From Prosthecobacter debontii (GTDB lineage Bacteria > Verrucomicrobiota > Verrucomicrobiia > Verrucomicrobiales > Verrucomicrobiaceae): a stretch of DNA of 64,000 bases. A program made the translations under genes and the position numbers. Where the stretch lies: NCBI RefSeq assembly GCF_900167535.1, contig NZ_FUYE01000015.1, positions 1 to 64,000 on the forward strand, written 5' to 3'. The notes under the pieces were generated by a model. The model saw only the letters and a program-made list of their open reading frames with translations. It did no database searches and was not told where the DNA came from. Each line of letters starts with the position of its first letter. The stretch's first letter is position 1. Positions 26,164-34,857 of the stretch are shown here, one piece after another.

Positions 26164-27999
26164 ATGAGCTTACGTACTACGGTCATTTTACTGGTCCTCG
26201 TCGCTGCTCTCGGGGCAGTCATCCTCGGTGTCGAGCGTTACCTCCCTTCTACCCGCGAGCTCTTAGAGATGAAGCGCGGCCCCGTGAAATTCAATCGTGG
26301 CGAGATCTCTCAGTTCGAGATTGATTCCAGTGGCGGTGATGGAGTGACCCTGGCTTCGCAAGAAAAAGTGTGGTTCGTGCGTCGGCCCTTCAATGATCTG
26401 GCCGATCCCGAAAAGGTGGATAAGCTGATGAATGAGCTGACGGCCATCGGTTGGATTGAGAGAGTTCATCGTGAGGAATTCGATGATAATGGCTGGACCA
26501 AAACCGCCCTGGATCAGCCGCGCCACAAATTGCGCCTGATGGAGGGCGAGCAATGCGTTCTCGAGCTCTGGGTGGGTGCTGCTTCGCCGATTGAAGACAG
26601 TCATTACCTAGCCATCAAAAAAACGGAGAGCAGTGACGAGACTTCTTATTATGTAGCTCGGACCGCCCTGCCAGAACTCCTGAAGCCAGCCCCCAAAGAC
26701 TGGCGGGACAGCAAGCTGATCCGCCTACCAGCAGACCAGGTGGTAGGATTGAAAATTGTGCAAGAGAGCGGCCAGATTGAGCTCGCCCGAACCGGCAGAA
26801 AAATGGAGTGGTCGTTGGTCAAACCTCTGAGCACACGTGGAAGTAAGGAGAAGATCAATGAATTGCTCTCCACACTGCTGAATCTGGAGATCAAAGATGC
26901 CGTCGAGTTGGCCAATGGAGCCAGTGCCGTGAAAGAGGCGGGGACCGACATCACGTCCCAAACTTTAAAATTATCCATCGTGACCGAGGAGACTCGGAAT
27001 CAACCCGTGGAAATCACGCTCACTAAGCCGAAAGCGGATGCATCTGAAACGAAAGCCACCATCAGCCATCGGCGCCCGGTTTTTACGGTGTTTTCTAAAT
27101 CGCTCGCTAATTTCTGGGCTTCACCCAATGACTTGCGAGACAAAATGCTGGCGAGAATCGATGAGGATGCGGTGCAGTCCGTTCAGATTGAGTCCGGGGC
27201 ATTCCCTCCTGTATTGCTAGAAAAGCAATCGGAGTCTTGGTTCTTGCGGCGCCACAATCGCTTGGAAGCTGCCAACGGTGACCGCGTGGCACGATTGTTC
27301 CAGGCGCTGAACACGCAGCCTGTGCGCAATTTTACCTCAGATTCGGCAGCTAATTTGGCTGCCTATGGATTGGATAAAGCCTTCCTGGCGGTGAGTTGGT
27401 CCGGGGAAGGGATCACAAATTCGCGCCTTATTTTTGGTGCCAATGCGGACCACACTGAGTTTTATGCCAAATATGAAAGCGAGCCGAGTGTTTACCAAAT
27501 CGATGCCGCTCTACTGCCCAGCATTCCTCAGGAAGGCATCAAATGGAAAGGTTTAGGAGCCCTTCGCTTCACCCAATTTGCGTTGAGACGAATCAGTTTG
27601 GCCGCCGGAACCCAGCCACCGGTGATCCTCAATTATGACCCCACGACTGCGCAATGGACAGGCGAACGTGCTGGCCGGGATGTCACCTCAATGATCGATC
27701 GTGTGAAGGCGGATCGCTTGGCCGGGGCACTGGCTAAGTTCAATGTTCAAGATTGGTCGGCAGATGCGACCAATGCCATCCAAGCCCTGAAAAATCCAGC
27801 CCTGACGGTGGTGGTGACCTTGGGAGACCCTGGCACGAATTCCGGTCCTACCCGTGACATCGTTGTCCGTTTTTCTCCTACGCAGGAGGGCATGGATACG
27901 GCACTCTACTTCGGGCAGGTCGACGCCGGTCCTGACGTGTTTTATATTGCCCGAGCTTCGCTGTTGGAACTCCTGGCACCGGTTTTCAAGAGCGAGTAA
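26164..27999 (+). CDS. DUF4340 membrane-anchored protein
   Basis: The 611-residue product has an N-terminal helix (TTVILLVLVAALGAVILGVE) followed by tandem DUF4340 domains that repeat the theme 'Ile-x-x-Ile ... Trp-x-hydrophobic', for example VWFVRRPFNDLADPEKVDKL and SWFLRRHNRLEAANGDRVAR. The extracytoplasmic part is mostly beta with no visible active site. DUF4340 genes commonly follow GldG-like genes, as here (14 bp gap). An open frame overlapping the GldG-like gene from 26071 is ignored because the signal-anchor begins at 26164. Confidence 0.88.
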   Translation: MSLRTTVILLVLVAALGAVILGVERYLPSTRELLEMKRGPVKFNRGEISQFEIDSSGGDGVTLASQEKVWFVRRPFNDLADPEKVDKLMNELTAIGWIERVHREEFDDNGWTKTALDQPRHKLRLMEGEQCVLELWVGAASPIEDSHYLAIKKTESSDETSYYVARTALPELLKPAPKDWRDSKLIRLPADQVVGLKIVQESGQIELARTGRKMEWSLVKPLSTRGSKEKINELLSTLLNLEIKDAVELANGASAVKEAGTDITSQTLKLSIVTEETRNQPVEITLTKPKADASETKATISHRRPVFTVFSKSLANFWASPNDLRDKMLARIDEDAVQSVQIESGAFPPVLLEKQSESWFLRRHNRLEAANGDRVARLFQALNTQPVRNFTSDSAANLAAYGLDKAFLAVSWSGEGITNSRLIFGANADHTEFYAKYESEPSVYQIDAALLPSIPQEGIKWKGLGALRFTQFALRRISLAAGTQPPVILNYDPTTAQWTGERAGRDVTSMIDRVKADRLAGALAKFNVQDWSADATNAIQALKNPALTVVVTLGDPGTNSGPTRDIVVRFSPTQEGMDTALYFGQVDAGPDVFYIARASLLELLAPVFKSE

Positions 28000-28107
28000 A
28001 AGGAGCTGGAGATTGAAACTTGGGCTGTATCCGCAGTTGCGCGCGGGCGTCTTGCTTCTACCTTTGCACCCCTTTTTCATCTGCCTGCCGCAGGCAAAAC
28101 GCCAACC

Positions 28108-29187
28108 ATGAGCACACACGTCAAACTCTACATCCCCGGTCCCGTCGAAGTCAGCCCCGCCACTTTTGCGGCCATGTCCCAGCCGATGATCGGCCACCGT
28201 GGGAAAGGTTTCCAGGATCTGTATGCTGAGATCCATCCCATGCTGCAGGAGCTGTTTGGGACCAAGGGGCTGGTCTTTCTGAGCACCTCTTCTGCTTTTG
28301 GGATCATGGAAGGCTGCATTCGTAACCTTGTGGCTAAGAAGGTGCTCAACTGCTGTAACGGAGCGTTCTCGGACAAATGGCATGATGTGTCCAAGCGCTG
28401 TGGTAAAGAGGCTGAAGCCTACACCGTGCCTTGGGGCCAGCCTGTGATGGCAGATGAAATCGATAAGCGTCTCGCCACGGGAGAGTTCGACGCCGTGACT
28501 TTCATCCACAATGAAACCTCCACGGGGGTGCTGAGCCCCATTGCGGAGATTGCTGCTCTCAAGAAGAAGTATCCCGATGTCATGTTCATCACGGATTCGG
28601 TTTCTGGTTTTACCACCGTGCCGCTGAATTTCGATGAACTGGGTCTCGACGTCTTGCTGACCGGTAGCCAGAAAGCCTTCGCCCTGCCTCCTGGCTTGGC
28701 TCTTTTCACGGCATCTGAGGCAGCCATGGCCCGCGCTGCAACGATTGCCGATCGTGGTTACTACTTCGATTTCCTTGAGTTCAAGGCCAATGGCGAGAAG
28801 AGCATGACTCCTAGCACCCCATGCATCAGCCTGATCTACGGGCTGCGTCACCAGCTCAAGACCATGTTTGCTGAGGGGTTGGAAAACCGTTATGCCCGCC
28901 ATGCCCGCCTTAACGGCATGGTGCATGAGTGGGTGCGTAAAAACGGCTTCGAGTTCTTTGCACCCGAAGGGTATCGCTCGAAGTCGCTGACCTGTGTGGC
29001 TAACAACAAAGAGATCGATGTGGCTGCCCTCATCGCATTGCTGAAGAAAAACCACAGCCTCATCATTGATGGGGGCTACGGGAAACTGAAGGGCAAGACT
29101 TTCCGTATCTCCAACATGGGCGATGAGACCGATGAGAGCATGAGTGCTGTCATCGCGGCTCTCGATGATAGCTTGGCCAAGCTGTAA
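28108..29187 (+). CDS. class V aminotransferase (alanine-glyoxylate / serine type)
   Basis: The 359-residue PLP enzyme begins KLYIPGPVEVSP and carries the cofactor Asp163 in FITDSVSGFTTVP and the Schiff-base Lys189 in LLTGSQKAFALPPGL. The fold and length match the alanine-glyoxylate / serine-pyruvate aminotransferase group; the exact donor and acceptor cannot be fixed from the sequence. The gene starts 108 bp after the DUF4340 gene and is probably a separate unit. The upstream spacer contains a TGCCTG-CCG-CAGGCA dyad near 28080-28095. Confidence 0.88.
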   Translation: MSTHVKLYIPGPVEVSPATFAAMSQPMIGHRGKGFQDLYAEIHPMLQELFGTKGLVFLSTSSAFGIMEGCIRNLVAKKVLNCCNGAFSDKWHDVSKRCGKEAEAYTVPWGQPVMADEIDKRLATGEFDAVTFIHNETSTGVLSPIAEIAALKKKYPDVMFITDSVSGFTTVPLNFDELGLDVLLTGSQKAFALPPGLALFTASEAAMARAATIADRGYYFDFLEFKANGEKSMTPSTPCISLIYGLRHQLKTMFAEGLENRYARHARLNGMVHEWVRKNGFEFFAPEGYRSKSLTCVANNKEIDVAALIALLKKNHSLIIDGGYGKLKGKTFRISNMGDETDESMSAVIAALDDSLAKL

Positions 29188-29252
29188 GCAGGTCTTGATG
29201 CTGCGGCTCTCGGCTCTGTTCACACGGCCGCAGCAAAACTTCCTTCGTTGCG

Positions 29253-29543
29253 ATGTCTTTTCAGCCTCCAGGTCAATGTCCTTCATGCGGCGAATGGGTG
29301 CCGCGGAAAGCATTGGCCTGTGACTGCTGCGGGGCTTGTGCCAAAAGCGGTTGGAAGGCCAGTGCCGATGTTTACGATGGCCTGGATCTGCCCGATGAGG
29401 ACTTCGATTACAATGAATTTGTCGAGCGTGAATTTGGTTCTGAAACCTCGCTCAAGACAACCTCGCGAGAGACTCTCTGGCGATGGGTGGCCGCCATTCT
29501 GCTGGCGGTGATGGTGCTAGGTTATTTGTTATCCGTGCGTTGA
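29253..29543 (+). CDS. zinc-ribbon plus single-helix membrane protein
   Basis: The 96-residue protein has an N-terminal zinc-ribbon-like pattern (C9-P-S-C12, C23-D-C-C26, plus C29), an acidic linker (DGLDLPDEDFDYNEFVE), and one C-terminal membrane helix (WVAAILLAVMVLGYLLSV). The ribbon would face the cytoplasm if the tail is short and inserted C-out. It stops 3 bp before lpxI and is almost certainly co-transcribed and perhaps translationally coupled with it. No named family; function unknown. Confidence 0.75.
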   Translation: MSFQPPGQCPSCGEWVPRKALACDCCGACAKSGWKASADVYDGLDLPDEDFDYNEFVEREFGSETSLKTTSRETLWRWVAAILLAVMVLGYLLSVR

Positions 29544-29546
29544 ATC

Positions 29547-30359
29547 ATGACACCCGACTTGCCCTGCATAGCTCTCATTGCCGGAAACGGTATTTATCCT
29601 GAAACTTTCGTCAGAGCTGCGCGCAAAGCCGGTGTGAAGCGTTTGGTAGCCGCCGCTTTCATCAACGAAACCAAGCCGGAGTTGGCAGAGATGGTGGATG
29701 CCATCGAGTGGTTTCGAGTTGGGCAGCTCAGTAAGATGATTTCATTCTTGGTTAGGCAGGGTGTGACGCAGACGGTCATGGTCGGTCAGATCGCCCCCCA
29801 AAATCTCTTCGATCTGCGTCCCGACTTTCGCACGTTGTTGATGTTGGCCCGGCTCAAACAACGTAACGCTGAGACGCTCTTCGGTGCCATCGGCGATGAG
29901 ATGGCCAAAGACGGCATTGAGCTGCTTCCGGCCACAACCTTCCTGGACGATCTGATGCCTCCCAAAGGTCATGTCGCTGGTCCGACGATCAAAAAACGCC
30001 GATGGGAAGACGCTGAATACGGCTTCAACATAGCTAAGGAAAGCAGTCGGCTGGATATCGGCCAAACGGTAGTGGTTAAAAACGGCACTGTCCTTGCCGT
30101 GGAAGCCTTCGAAGGCACTAACGAAGCCGTTAAGCGTGGCGGGGCGATGGGCCGAGGGGGAGCCACGATGGTGAAAGTCTCCAAACCGAATCAGGACATG
30201 CGATTCGATGTTCCGGTGATCGGGCCCGATACTATCCGCACGGCCTCGGAGGCCGGTGTCGATTTGATCGCGGTCGAGGCAGGGAAGACATTGTTGTTAG
30301 GCCTGGATGAACTCCAGCGGGAATGCTTGCAACGAAAAGTCTCTGTAGTCGCTCTGTAA
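29547..30359 (+). CDS. lpxI: UDP-2,3-diacylglucosamine pyrophosphatase LpxI
   Basis: The 270-residue protein matches LpxI (formerly DUF1009), which hydrolyses UDP-diacylglucosamine to lipid X in lipid A biosynthesis and replaces LpxH in many bacteria. Visible family blocks are IALIAGNGIYPETFVRAAR at the N-terminus, QTVMVGQIAPQNLFDLRPD, GQTVVVKNGTVLAVEAFEGT, and the C-terminal RFDVPVIGPDTI. It pairs functionally with lpxD at 48871 in this window. It lies 3 bp after the zinc-ribbon gene. Confidence 0.95.
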   Translation: MTPDLPCIALIAGNGIYPETFVRAARKAGVKRLVAAAFINETKPELAEMVDAIEWFRVGQLSKMISFLVRQGVTQTVMVGQIAPQNLFDLRPDFRTLLMLARLKQRNAETLFGAIGDEMAKDGIELLPATTFLDDLMPPKGHVAGPTIKKRRWEDAEYGFNIAKESSRLDIGQTVVVKNGTVLAVEAFEGTNEAVKRGGAMGRGGATMVKVSKPNQDMRFDVPVIGPDTIRTASEAGVDLIAVEAGKTLLLGLDELQRECLQRKVSVVAL

Positions 30360-30490
30360 ATAGGCCGGAAAGAACCGGGCTAAATTTTCTAAAAAGAGCG
30401 GTAAAGTCTTGATTTATCAGGTTAAAACCTGAAAAAATGAGCGCTTCTCGCTTAGGCGGGTCAAAAAAAGAGTTCTCAAACCAACCCCAT

Positions 30491-32119
30491 ATGTTACTCA
30501 CAGCCCTCAAAGTAAAACTTGCTGCCATGGTCGCAGTCGCCGGTCTTGATACCGCCGAGATGCAGCAGCCAAGCCCAGAACTTGTCACGACTCTGGAGAA
30601 GCTGGCCGCAGATCAAAAAGCTGCCGCCGAACAGCCTGGCTCCGGCCCCGACGTCAATGCAGCTTTCAACAACGCTTTGGCCAAGGTCAATGAGCTGGCC
30701 AAGAAAGGTGATAAAGATGCTCAATATGCCCTGGCTCACTGGGGTGTTCTCAGCAACAGCAACATCTCTGAGATCATCGATCTGTATCGTAAGTCCGCCG
30801 CTCAAGGCCAAATCTTAGCCAAGGCTGAACTTGCTCAGGTGTTGCTCCAGGCTTTCCCTCAGGACGCCGAGCGTGTTGCTGAAGCTGTGAAGCTGGTCCA
30901 AGACGCCGAAGCTGCTGGCAACAAAGTGGCTCGCCGTCTTTTGGCGAACCTCTACATCGCCGGTGCCGGTGGTCTGGAAAAGAGCGTGGATAAAGCCCGG
31001 GCTCTCCTGGAAAAAGGTAGCACTGAAGGTGATGGTGAAGCTACCCTCGGTCTGAGCCAGCTGTATGCCGCGGGTGTTCCTGGGCTGCCTAAAGATGAGC
31101 AGAAGTCTCTGGACTATCTGATTAAAGCCACTGAGCAGAAAAACGCTGTTGCGATGAGCACCTATGCAGCTCGCCTTTTTGATGGTGATCCTGCAGCTGA
31201 AGGCAGCAAGCAACTGGTGAAGAAAGATCCAGCTAAAGCCATGAAGATGTTTGAAGATGCGGCCGCTACCGGTTTCGCCGCTGCAAACCGTCTTCTCGGT
31301 GCCATCTATGAGAATGGTCTGGGCGGTCAATCCAAAGACCTGAAGAAGGCTGTGGAATACTACACCAAGGCTGCCAACGGCAACGACCCTCAGGCTCTTT
31401 TCCGCTTGGGTAACTTCTTCGAAGCGGGTCTTAGCCAAGGTGAAGGTGACAAGGCAGAAGTGATCATTCAGCAGAATGCTAAGAGCGCATTAGATCTCTA
31501 TCGCCTAGCTGCTCAGAACGGTCTTTCGGAAGCCTTCTACAACGTTGGTGTGTATTATGAAACCGGCACTGTGGTGGACAAAGATCCAGCCAAGGCTTTC
31601 TCCTTCCATCTGAAAGCTGCCAGTGCTGGCCTGCCACAGGCTCAGCATCGCCTGGCTGGTCTGTATCAGGCCGGTAACGGTGTGACCCAAGACCTCGTGG
31701 CTGCCATGGGCTGGTATCAGCGTGCAGCTAATGCCAACTTCGCGGCGAGCCAGATCGCGCTGGGCCAGATGTATGAGTCCGGAGCCGGTGGTCGTCCAAA
31801 CCCAACCGCTGCTGCTCAGGAATACACCAACGCTGCAGAGCAGGGGGCACCTTTGGCAATGCTTCGTTTGGCCAGCCTCAATGAGCGTGGCCTTGGCACT
31901 GTTAAGAATGCACCTGATCTTTCCCGTGCTTTGGCTTATGCCGAACTGGCAGTCGAGGCCTCCAACAGCGCTGAAATCGCAGTTAAATATCGCGATGAGT
32001 TGAAGGGCAAAATGACCGCAGATCAAATCGCTGAAGCGAAGAAGATCTCTGATAGCTTGAAGAAGGCACCTGCCGCTGCTGAACCAGCCAAGCCTGCGAC
32101 TCCTTCCAAGAAGAAGTAA
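30491..32119 (+). CDS. Sel1-repeat (SLR) protein
   Basis: From the ATG at 30491 about 542 residues are nearly all Sel1-like helical repeats of around 36 residues (for example AMKMFEDAAATGFAAANRLL, AVEYYTKAANGNDPQALFRL, AMGWYQRAANANFAASQIAL), ending in a Lys/Pro/Ala tail. Such superhelices are protein-interaction scaffolds, often periplasmic. A weak hydrophobic N-terminus (LLTALKVKLAAMVAVAGL) could be an export signal. An ATG 18 codons upstream at 30437 is possible; neither start has a Shine-Dalgarno site. Transcription ends at the strong terminator at 32171-32207. Confidence 0.88.
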   Translation: MLLTALKVKLAAMVAVAGLDTAEMQQPSPELVTTLEKLAADQKAAAEQPGSGPDVNAAFNNALAKVNELAKKGDKDAQYALAHWGVLSNSNISEIIDLYRKSAAQGQILAKAELAQVLLQAFPQDAERVAEAVKLVQDAEAAGNKVARRLLANLYIAGAGGLEKSVDKARALLEKGSTEGDGEATLGLSQLYAAGVPGLPKDEQKSLDYLIKATEQKNAVAMSTYAARLFDGDPAAEGSKQLVKKDPAKAMKMFEDAAATGFAAANRLLGAIYENGLGGQSKDLKKAVEYYTKAANGNDPQALFRLGNFFEAGLSQGEGDKAEVIIQQNAKSALDLYRLAAQNGLSEAFYNVGVYYETGTVVDKDPAKAFSFHLKAASAGLPQAQHRLAGLYQAGNGVTQDLVAAMGWYQRAANANFAASQIALGQMYESGAGGRPNPTAAAQEYTNAAEQGAPLAMLRLASLNERGLGTVKNAPDLSRALAYAELAVEASNSAEIAVKYRDELKGKMTADQIAEAKKISDSLKKAPAAAEPAKPATPSKKK

Positions 32120-32170
32120 CTGAAAAAAACTTCAAAATCAGCTTGCCAGAATAAGCTGAATGGATAATCT

Positions 32171-32207
32171 CCGGCTCCCCACCGCAAGGGGAGCCGGTTT
32201 TAATTTT
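32171..32207 (+). terminator. intrinsic terminator of the Sel1-repeat gene
   Basis: A perfect 10-bp stem, CCGGCTCCCC (32171-32180) with GGGGAGCCGG (32188-32197), closes a 7-base loop and is followed by TTTTAATTTT. It lies 51 bp after the Sel1-repeat stop and directly before the tRNA-Ala gene, so it separates the two transcripts. Confidence 0.9.
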
Positions 32208-32209
32208 CC

Positions 32210-32285
<76 letters not shown>

Positions 32286-32405
32286 AAACAGGTGGTAACA
32301 ATAAACCCCTGATAACTGAAAACTTCAGTGCATATCCTCACCCCGTTATTTGCATTGTCGTTCTTCATAGCTGATAGACACAGCTAGTCCTACCCAAAAA
32401 CGATT

Positions 32406-33995
32406 GTGAGCGAATCCCGACATTCCGAGTCCAAGAAAAAGCCCTCTTTGCTGAGTCGCCTGACATCAGGCATCAAGAAACTCCTGGGATTGGGAAAAAC
32501 GACAGAAGTAGAAGCGGGCTCGTCTGCGGCAGATTCAAAACAAAAGCCCTATGACAAGCCTTCTCCTGAAGGCCGTGGTGAGCGCCGCCGAGACCGTGAT
32601 GGCGGACAGCGTCGTGAACGTGGCCCGAGACCGGAGGGAAGAGGCCCGCGCCCAGAGCGTGGTGAACGTCCTGACCGCCGCGGACCTAAGCGCGGAGACC
32701 GTCCTCCCCGCGAGCGAGATGCCTCCGAATCGAAGCCGCGTCAAAACTTCGAACCGCTAGCCCCACCGCCACCACCACCTGTTCCTGAAGGTCCTTATCC
32801 AGAGGCATTCCAGATTCTCGGATTGAGTGATGCCGTGTTGGCAGGCATCCGGGACTCTGGCTATGAGAAGCCGACCCAGATCCAAGAGCGCTCGATTCCT
32901 GTGGTGCTGAACCAGAAAGATGTGGTGGGAGCCTCTCAAACCGGAACCGGTAAAACCGCCGCGTTTGCTCTGCCCACGTTGAGTCGTCTGGGTGCTCCCG
33001 GTAAGTTCCGTTGCCTGGTCCTGGAGCCTACCCGTGAGCTCGCTGCCCAGGTGGTGGCACAGTTTGAGAAATACGGCCAACACACCGGCTTGCGTGTGCT
33101 CTTGGTGCACGGTGGCGTGGGTTATGAAAAACAGCGCAAAGGCCTGCAGCAGGGCGTGGACATTGTCGTTGCTACCCCAGGCCGTTTGTTAGACTTCATG
33201 CAGGATGGCACGGCGAAGCTGGATGATCTCGAAGTGCTCATTCTCGACGAGGTGGATCGCATGCTGGACATGGGCTTCTTGCCAGACGTTCGTCGCATCG
33301 TTGAGCGCACACCGAAGTCCCGCCAGACGCTGTTCTTCTCGGCCACCATGCCGCCGCAGATTCAGACGCTTGCAGACTTTGCCTTGAAGGAGCCCACCAG
33401 CATTGAAATCGGCGTTCGTTTCTCTCCTGCAGAAACCGTTAGCCATTACATGTATCCAGTGGCGAGTGATCAGCGTGAGGAGTTGCTATTGGCGATTCTC
33501 AAGCAGACGCACTTCGAGAGCCTGATGATCTTCACCCGCACCAAGGCTCAGGCAGACCAACTTTACGGAGCTCTCAAGCAAGGTGGTGAATATAAAGTCG
33601 CCGTGATGCACTCTGACATCCGCCAGAGTGAGCGTGAAAAAGCTCTCAAAGGCTTCCGTGATGGCGAGTTTGAAGTCATCGTCGCGACCGACCTCGCAGC
33701 CCGTGGTTTGGACATCAGCGGCGTGACTCACGTCATCAACTTCATGGTGCCGGAAAACTCTGAGGACTACGTGCACCGAATTGGCCGCACAGGTCGTGCT
33801 CAAAAAGAAGGTGATGCCTACACCCTCTTCAGTGCTGAGGAACTGCCTTATGTGGCGAGCATTGAGCGCTTGATCAGCCAGAAGATCGAACGCAAGAAGC
33901 TGGACGGCTTTAGCTATAAATACACGACAGTGCTGGACGAAGAAGATAAGGCACGCGCCATCCTTCATGGTCGGGCCAAAAAGCGTCGCCGCTAA
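32406..33995 (+). CDS. DEAD-box RNA helicase (motif II DEVD)
   Basis: The 529-residue protein starts with GTG at 32406. Residues 55-110 are Arg/Gly/Asp-rich and disordered, a likely RNA-binding tail at the N-terminus. The helicase core follows: Q motif YEKPTQIQERSIP, motif I ASQTGTGKT (176-184), PTRELAAQV, TPGR, motif II DEVD (281-284) in place of DEAD, SAT (312-314), and motif VI HRIGRTGRAQ. Helicases of this RhlE/DeaD group act in ribosome assembly and RNA decay. DEVD is a tolerated variant. No adjacent gene points to a specific partner. Confidence 0.93.
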   Translation: MSESRHSESKKKPSLLSRLTSGIKKLLGLGKTTEVEAGSSAADSKQKPYDKPSPEGRGERRRDRDGGQRRERGPRPEGRGPRPERGERPDRRGPKRGDRPPRERDASESKPRQNFEPLAPPPPPPVPEGPYPEAFQILGLSDAVLAGIRDSGYEKPTQIQERSIPVVLNQKDVVGASQTGTGKTAAFALPTLSRLGAPGKFRCLVLEPTRELAAQVVAQFEKYGQHTGLRVLLVHGGVGYEKQRKGLQQGVDIVVATPGRLLDFMQDGTAKLDDLEVLILDEVDRMLDMGFLPDVRRIVERTPKSRQTLFFSATMPPQIQTLADFALKEPTSIEIGVRFSPAETVSHYMYPVASDQREELLLAILKQTHFESLMIFTRTKAQADQLYGALKQGGEYKVAVMHSDIRQSEREKALKGFRDGEFEVIVATDLAARGLDISGVTHVINFMVPENSEDYVHRIGRTGRAQKEGDAYTLFSAEELPYVASIERLISQKIERKKLDGFSYKYTTVLDEEDKARAILHGRAKKRRR

Positions 33996-34053
33996 GCTGA
34001 GATAAAGCTGGGCTTGCATCACCAATGGCCCGTGCGACTCGGTGTTCATCGTC

Positions 34054-34809
34054 ATGCTCGCACGCCTTCAGAGCCTTCGTGAATCCGCTACGGTAGCGCA
34101 TGTGCTGCCCCTGGCGCTTTTCCTGAGCATCAGTGCGCTGCCAGCCATGCTGGCCGTGGCGAATCCTGAGCTCCCGTGGCATCGGCAGGCACCTGAGCAT
34201 TGGATCTATCCGATCCAGACCCTATTCATTGGGGCCGTGCTGGTGTTTTTTGGTAAACACTACACGTTTCGGCCTTGGCGTGGTCTCAGTCTCGCTGTCT
34301 TACTAGCGGTCGTGGGCATCGCGGTGTGGATTATCCCCGCTTGGATTTACGAGCGAAATTTCACCTCACCAGAAGCTGTGCCTGGATGGCTGGCTTGGCT
34401 GGGAGTCGAAGAGCGGAGAGAGGGCTTCAATCCAGATCTCCTTGCCGCGTGGCCGGGCTGGCAAACCGCGTCAGTAGTCATGCGGTTTGTTAGGTTGGTT
34501 ATCATCGTTCCTTTGGCCGAGGAGCTCTTCTGGCGTGGGTTTTTGATGCGCTACGTCAATGCCGCGGATCGCGCGTGGCAGTCGGTGCCGTTTGGTGAGC
34601 ATTCCTGGCGGACCTTCATCGTGGTGACTAGCTTGGTGGTTGTGGCACATCAGCCCGCTGACTACGTGGCCGCTGTCGTCTGGGGTTCGTTGGTTTATTA
34701 CCTCGCGGTGCGCACGCGTAGCCTAGGGGCCTGTGTGACCATGCATGCGGTGGCTAATTTACTGCTCGGTCTTTATGTGATGCAGACCCGTCAGTGGGGA
34801 TTCTGGTGA
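34054..34809 (+). CDS. CAAX-protease-related membrane protein (CPBP family)
   Basis: The 251-residue protein has about eight membrane helices and the CPBP/Rce1 motifs: EE156-157 with R161 in PLAEELFWRGF, H199 in VVVAHQPADY, and H231/N235 in MHAVANLLLG. It resembles the 'CAAX prenyl protease-related' subfamily described from genomes that carry PEP-CTERM/exosortase systems, which fits the PEP-CTERM protein at 3227-6781. It is probably an intramembrane glutamic protease, substrate unknown. A GTG four codons upstream (34042) is an alternative start. Confidence 0.85.
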   Translation: MLARLQSLRESATVAHVLPLALFLSISALPAMLAVANPELPWHRQAPEHWIYPIQTLFIGAVLVFFGKHYTFRPWRGLSLAVLLAVVGIAVWIIPAWIYERNFTSPEAVPGWLAWLGVEERREGFNPDLLAAWPGWQTASVVMRFVRLVIIVPLAEELFWRGFLMRYVNAADRAWQSVPFGEHSWRTFIVVTSLVVVAHQPADYVAAVVWGSLVYYLAVRTRSLGACVTMHAVANLLLGLYVMQTRQWGFW

Positions 34810-34857
34810 GCCATTGGGCTTGCCATCGTGGAGCAAATGTGAAAACTCGCTCCCCAC

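Noticed and set aside
29199-29235. Stem TGCTGCGGC / GCCGCAGCA after the class V aminotransferase
   Set aside because: The loop is 19 bases and no T-run follows, so it does not look like an intrinsic terminator.
27688-29313. 541-residue open frame on the minus strand over the DUF4340 3' end and the aminotransferase gene
   Set aside because: The plus-strand aminotransferase has all expected motifs, while the antisense product has no recognisable family.
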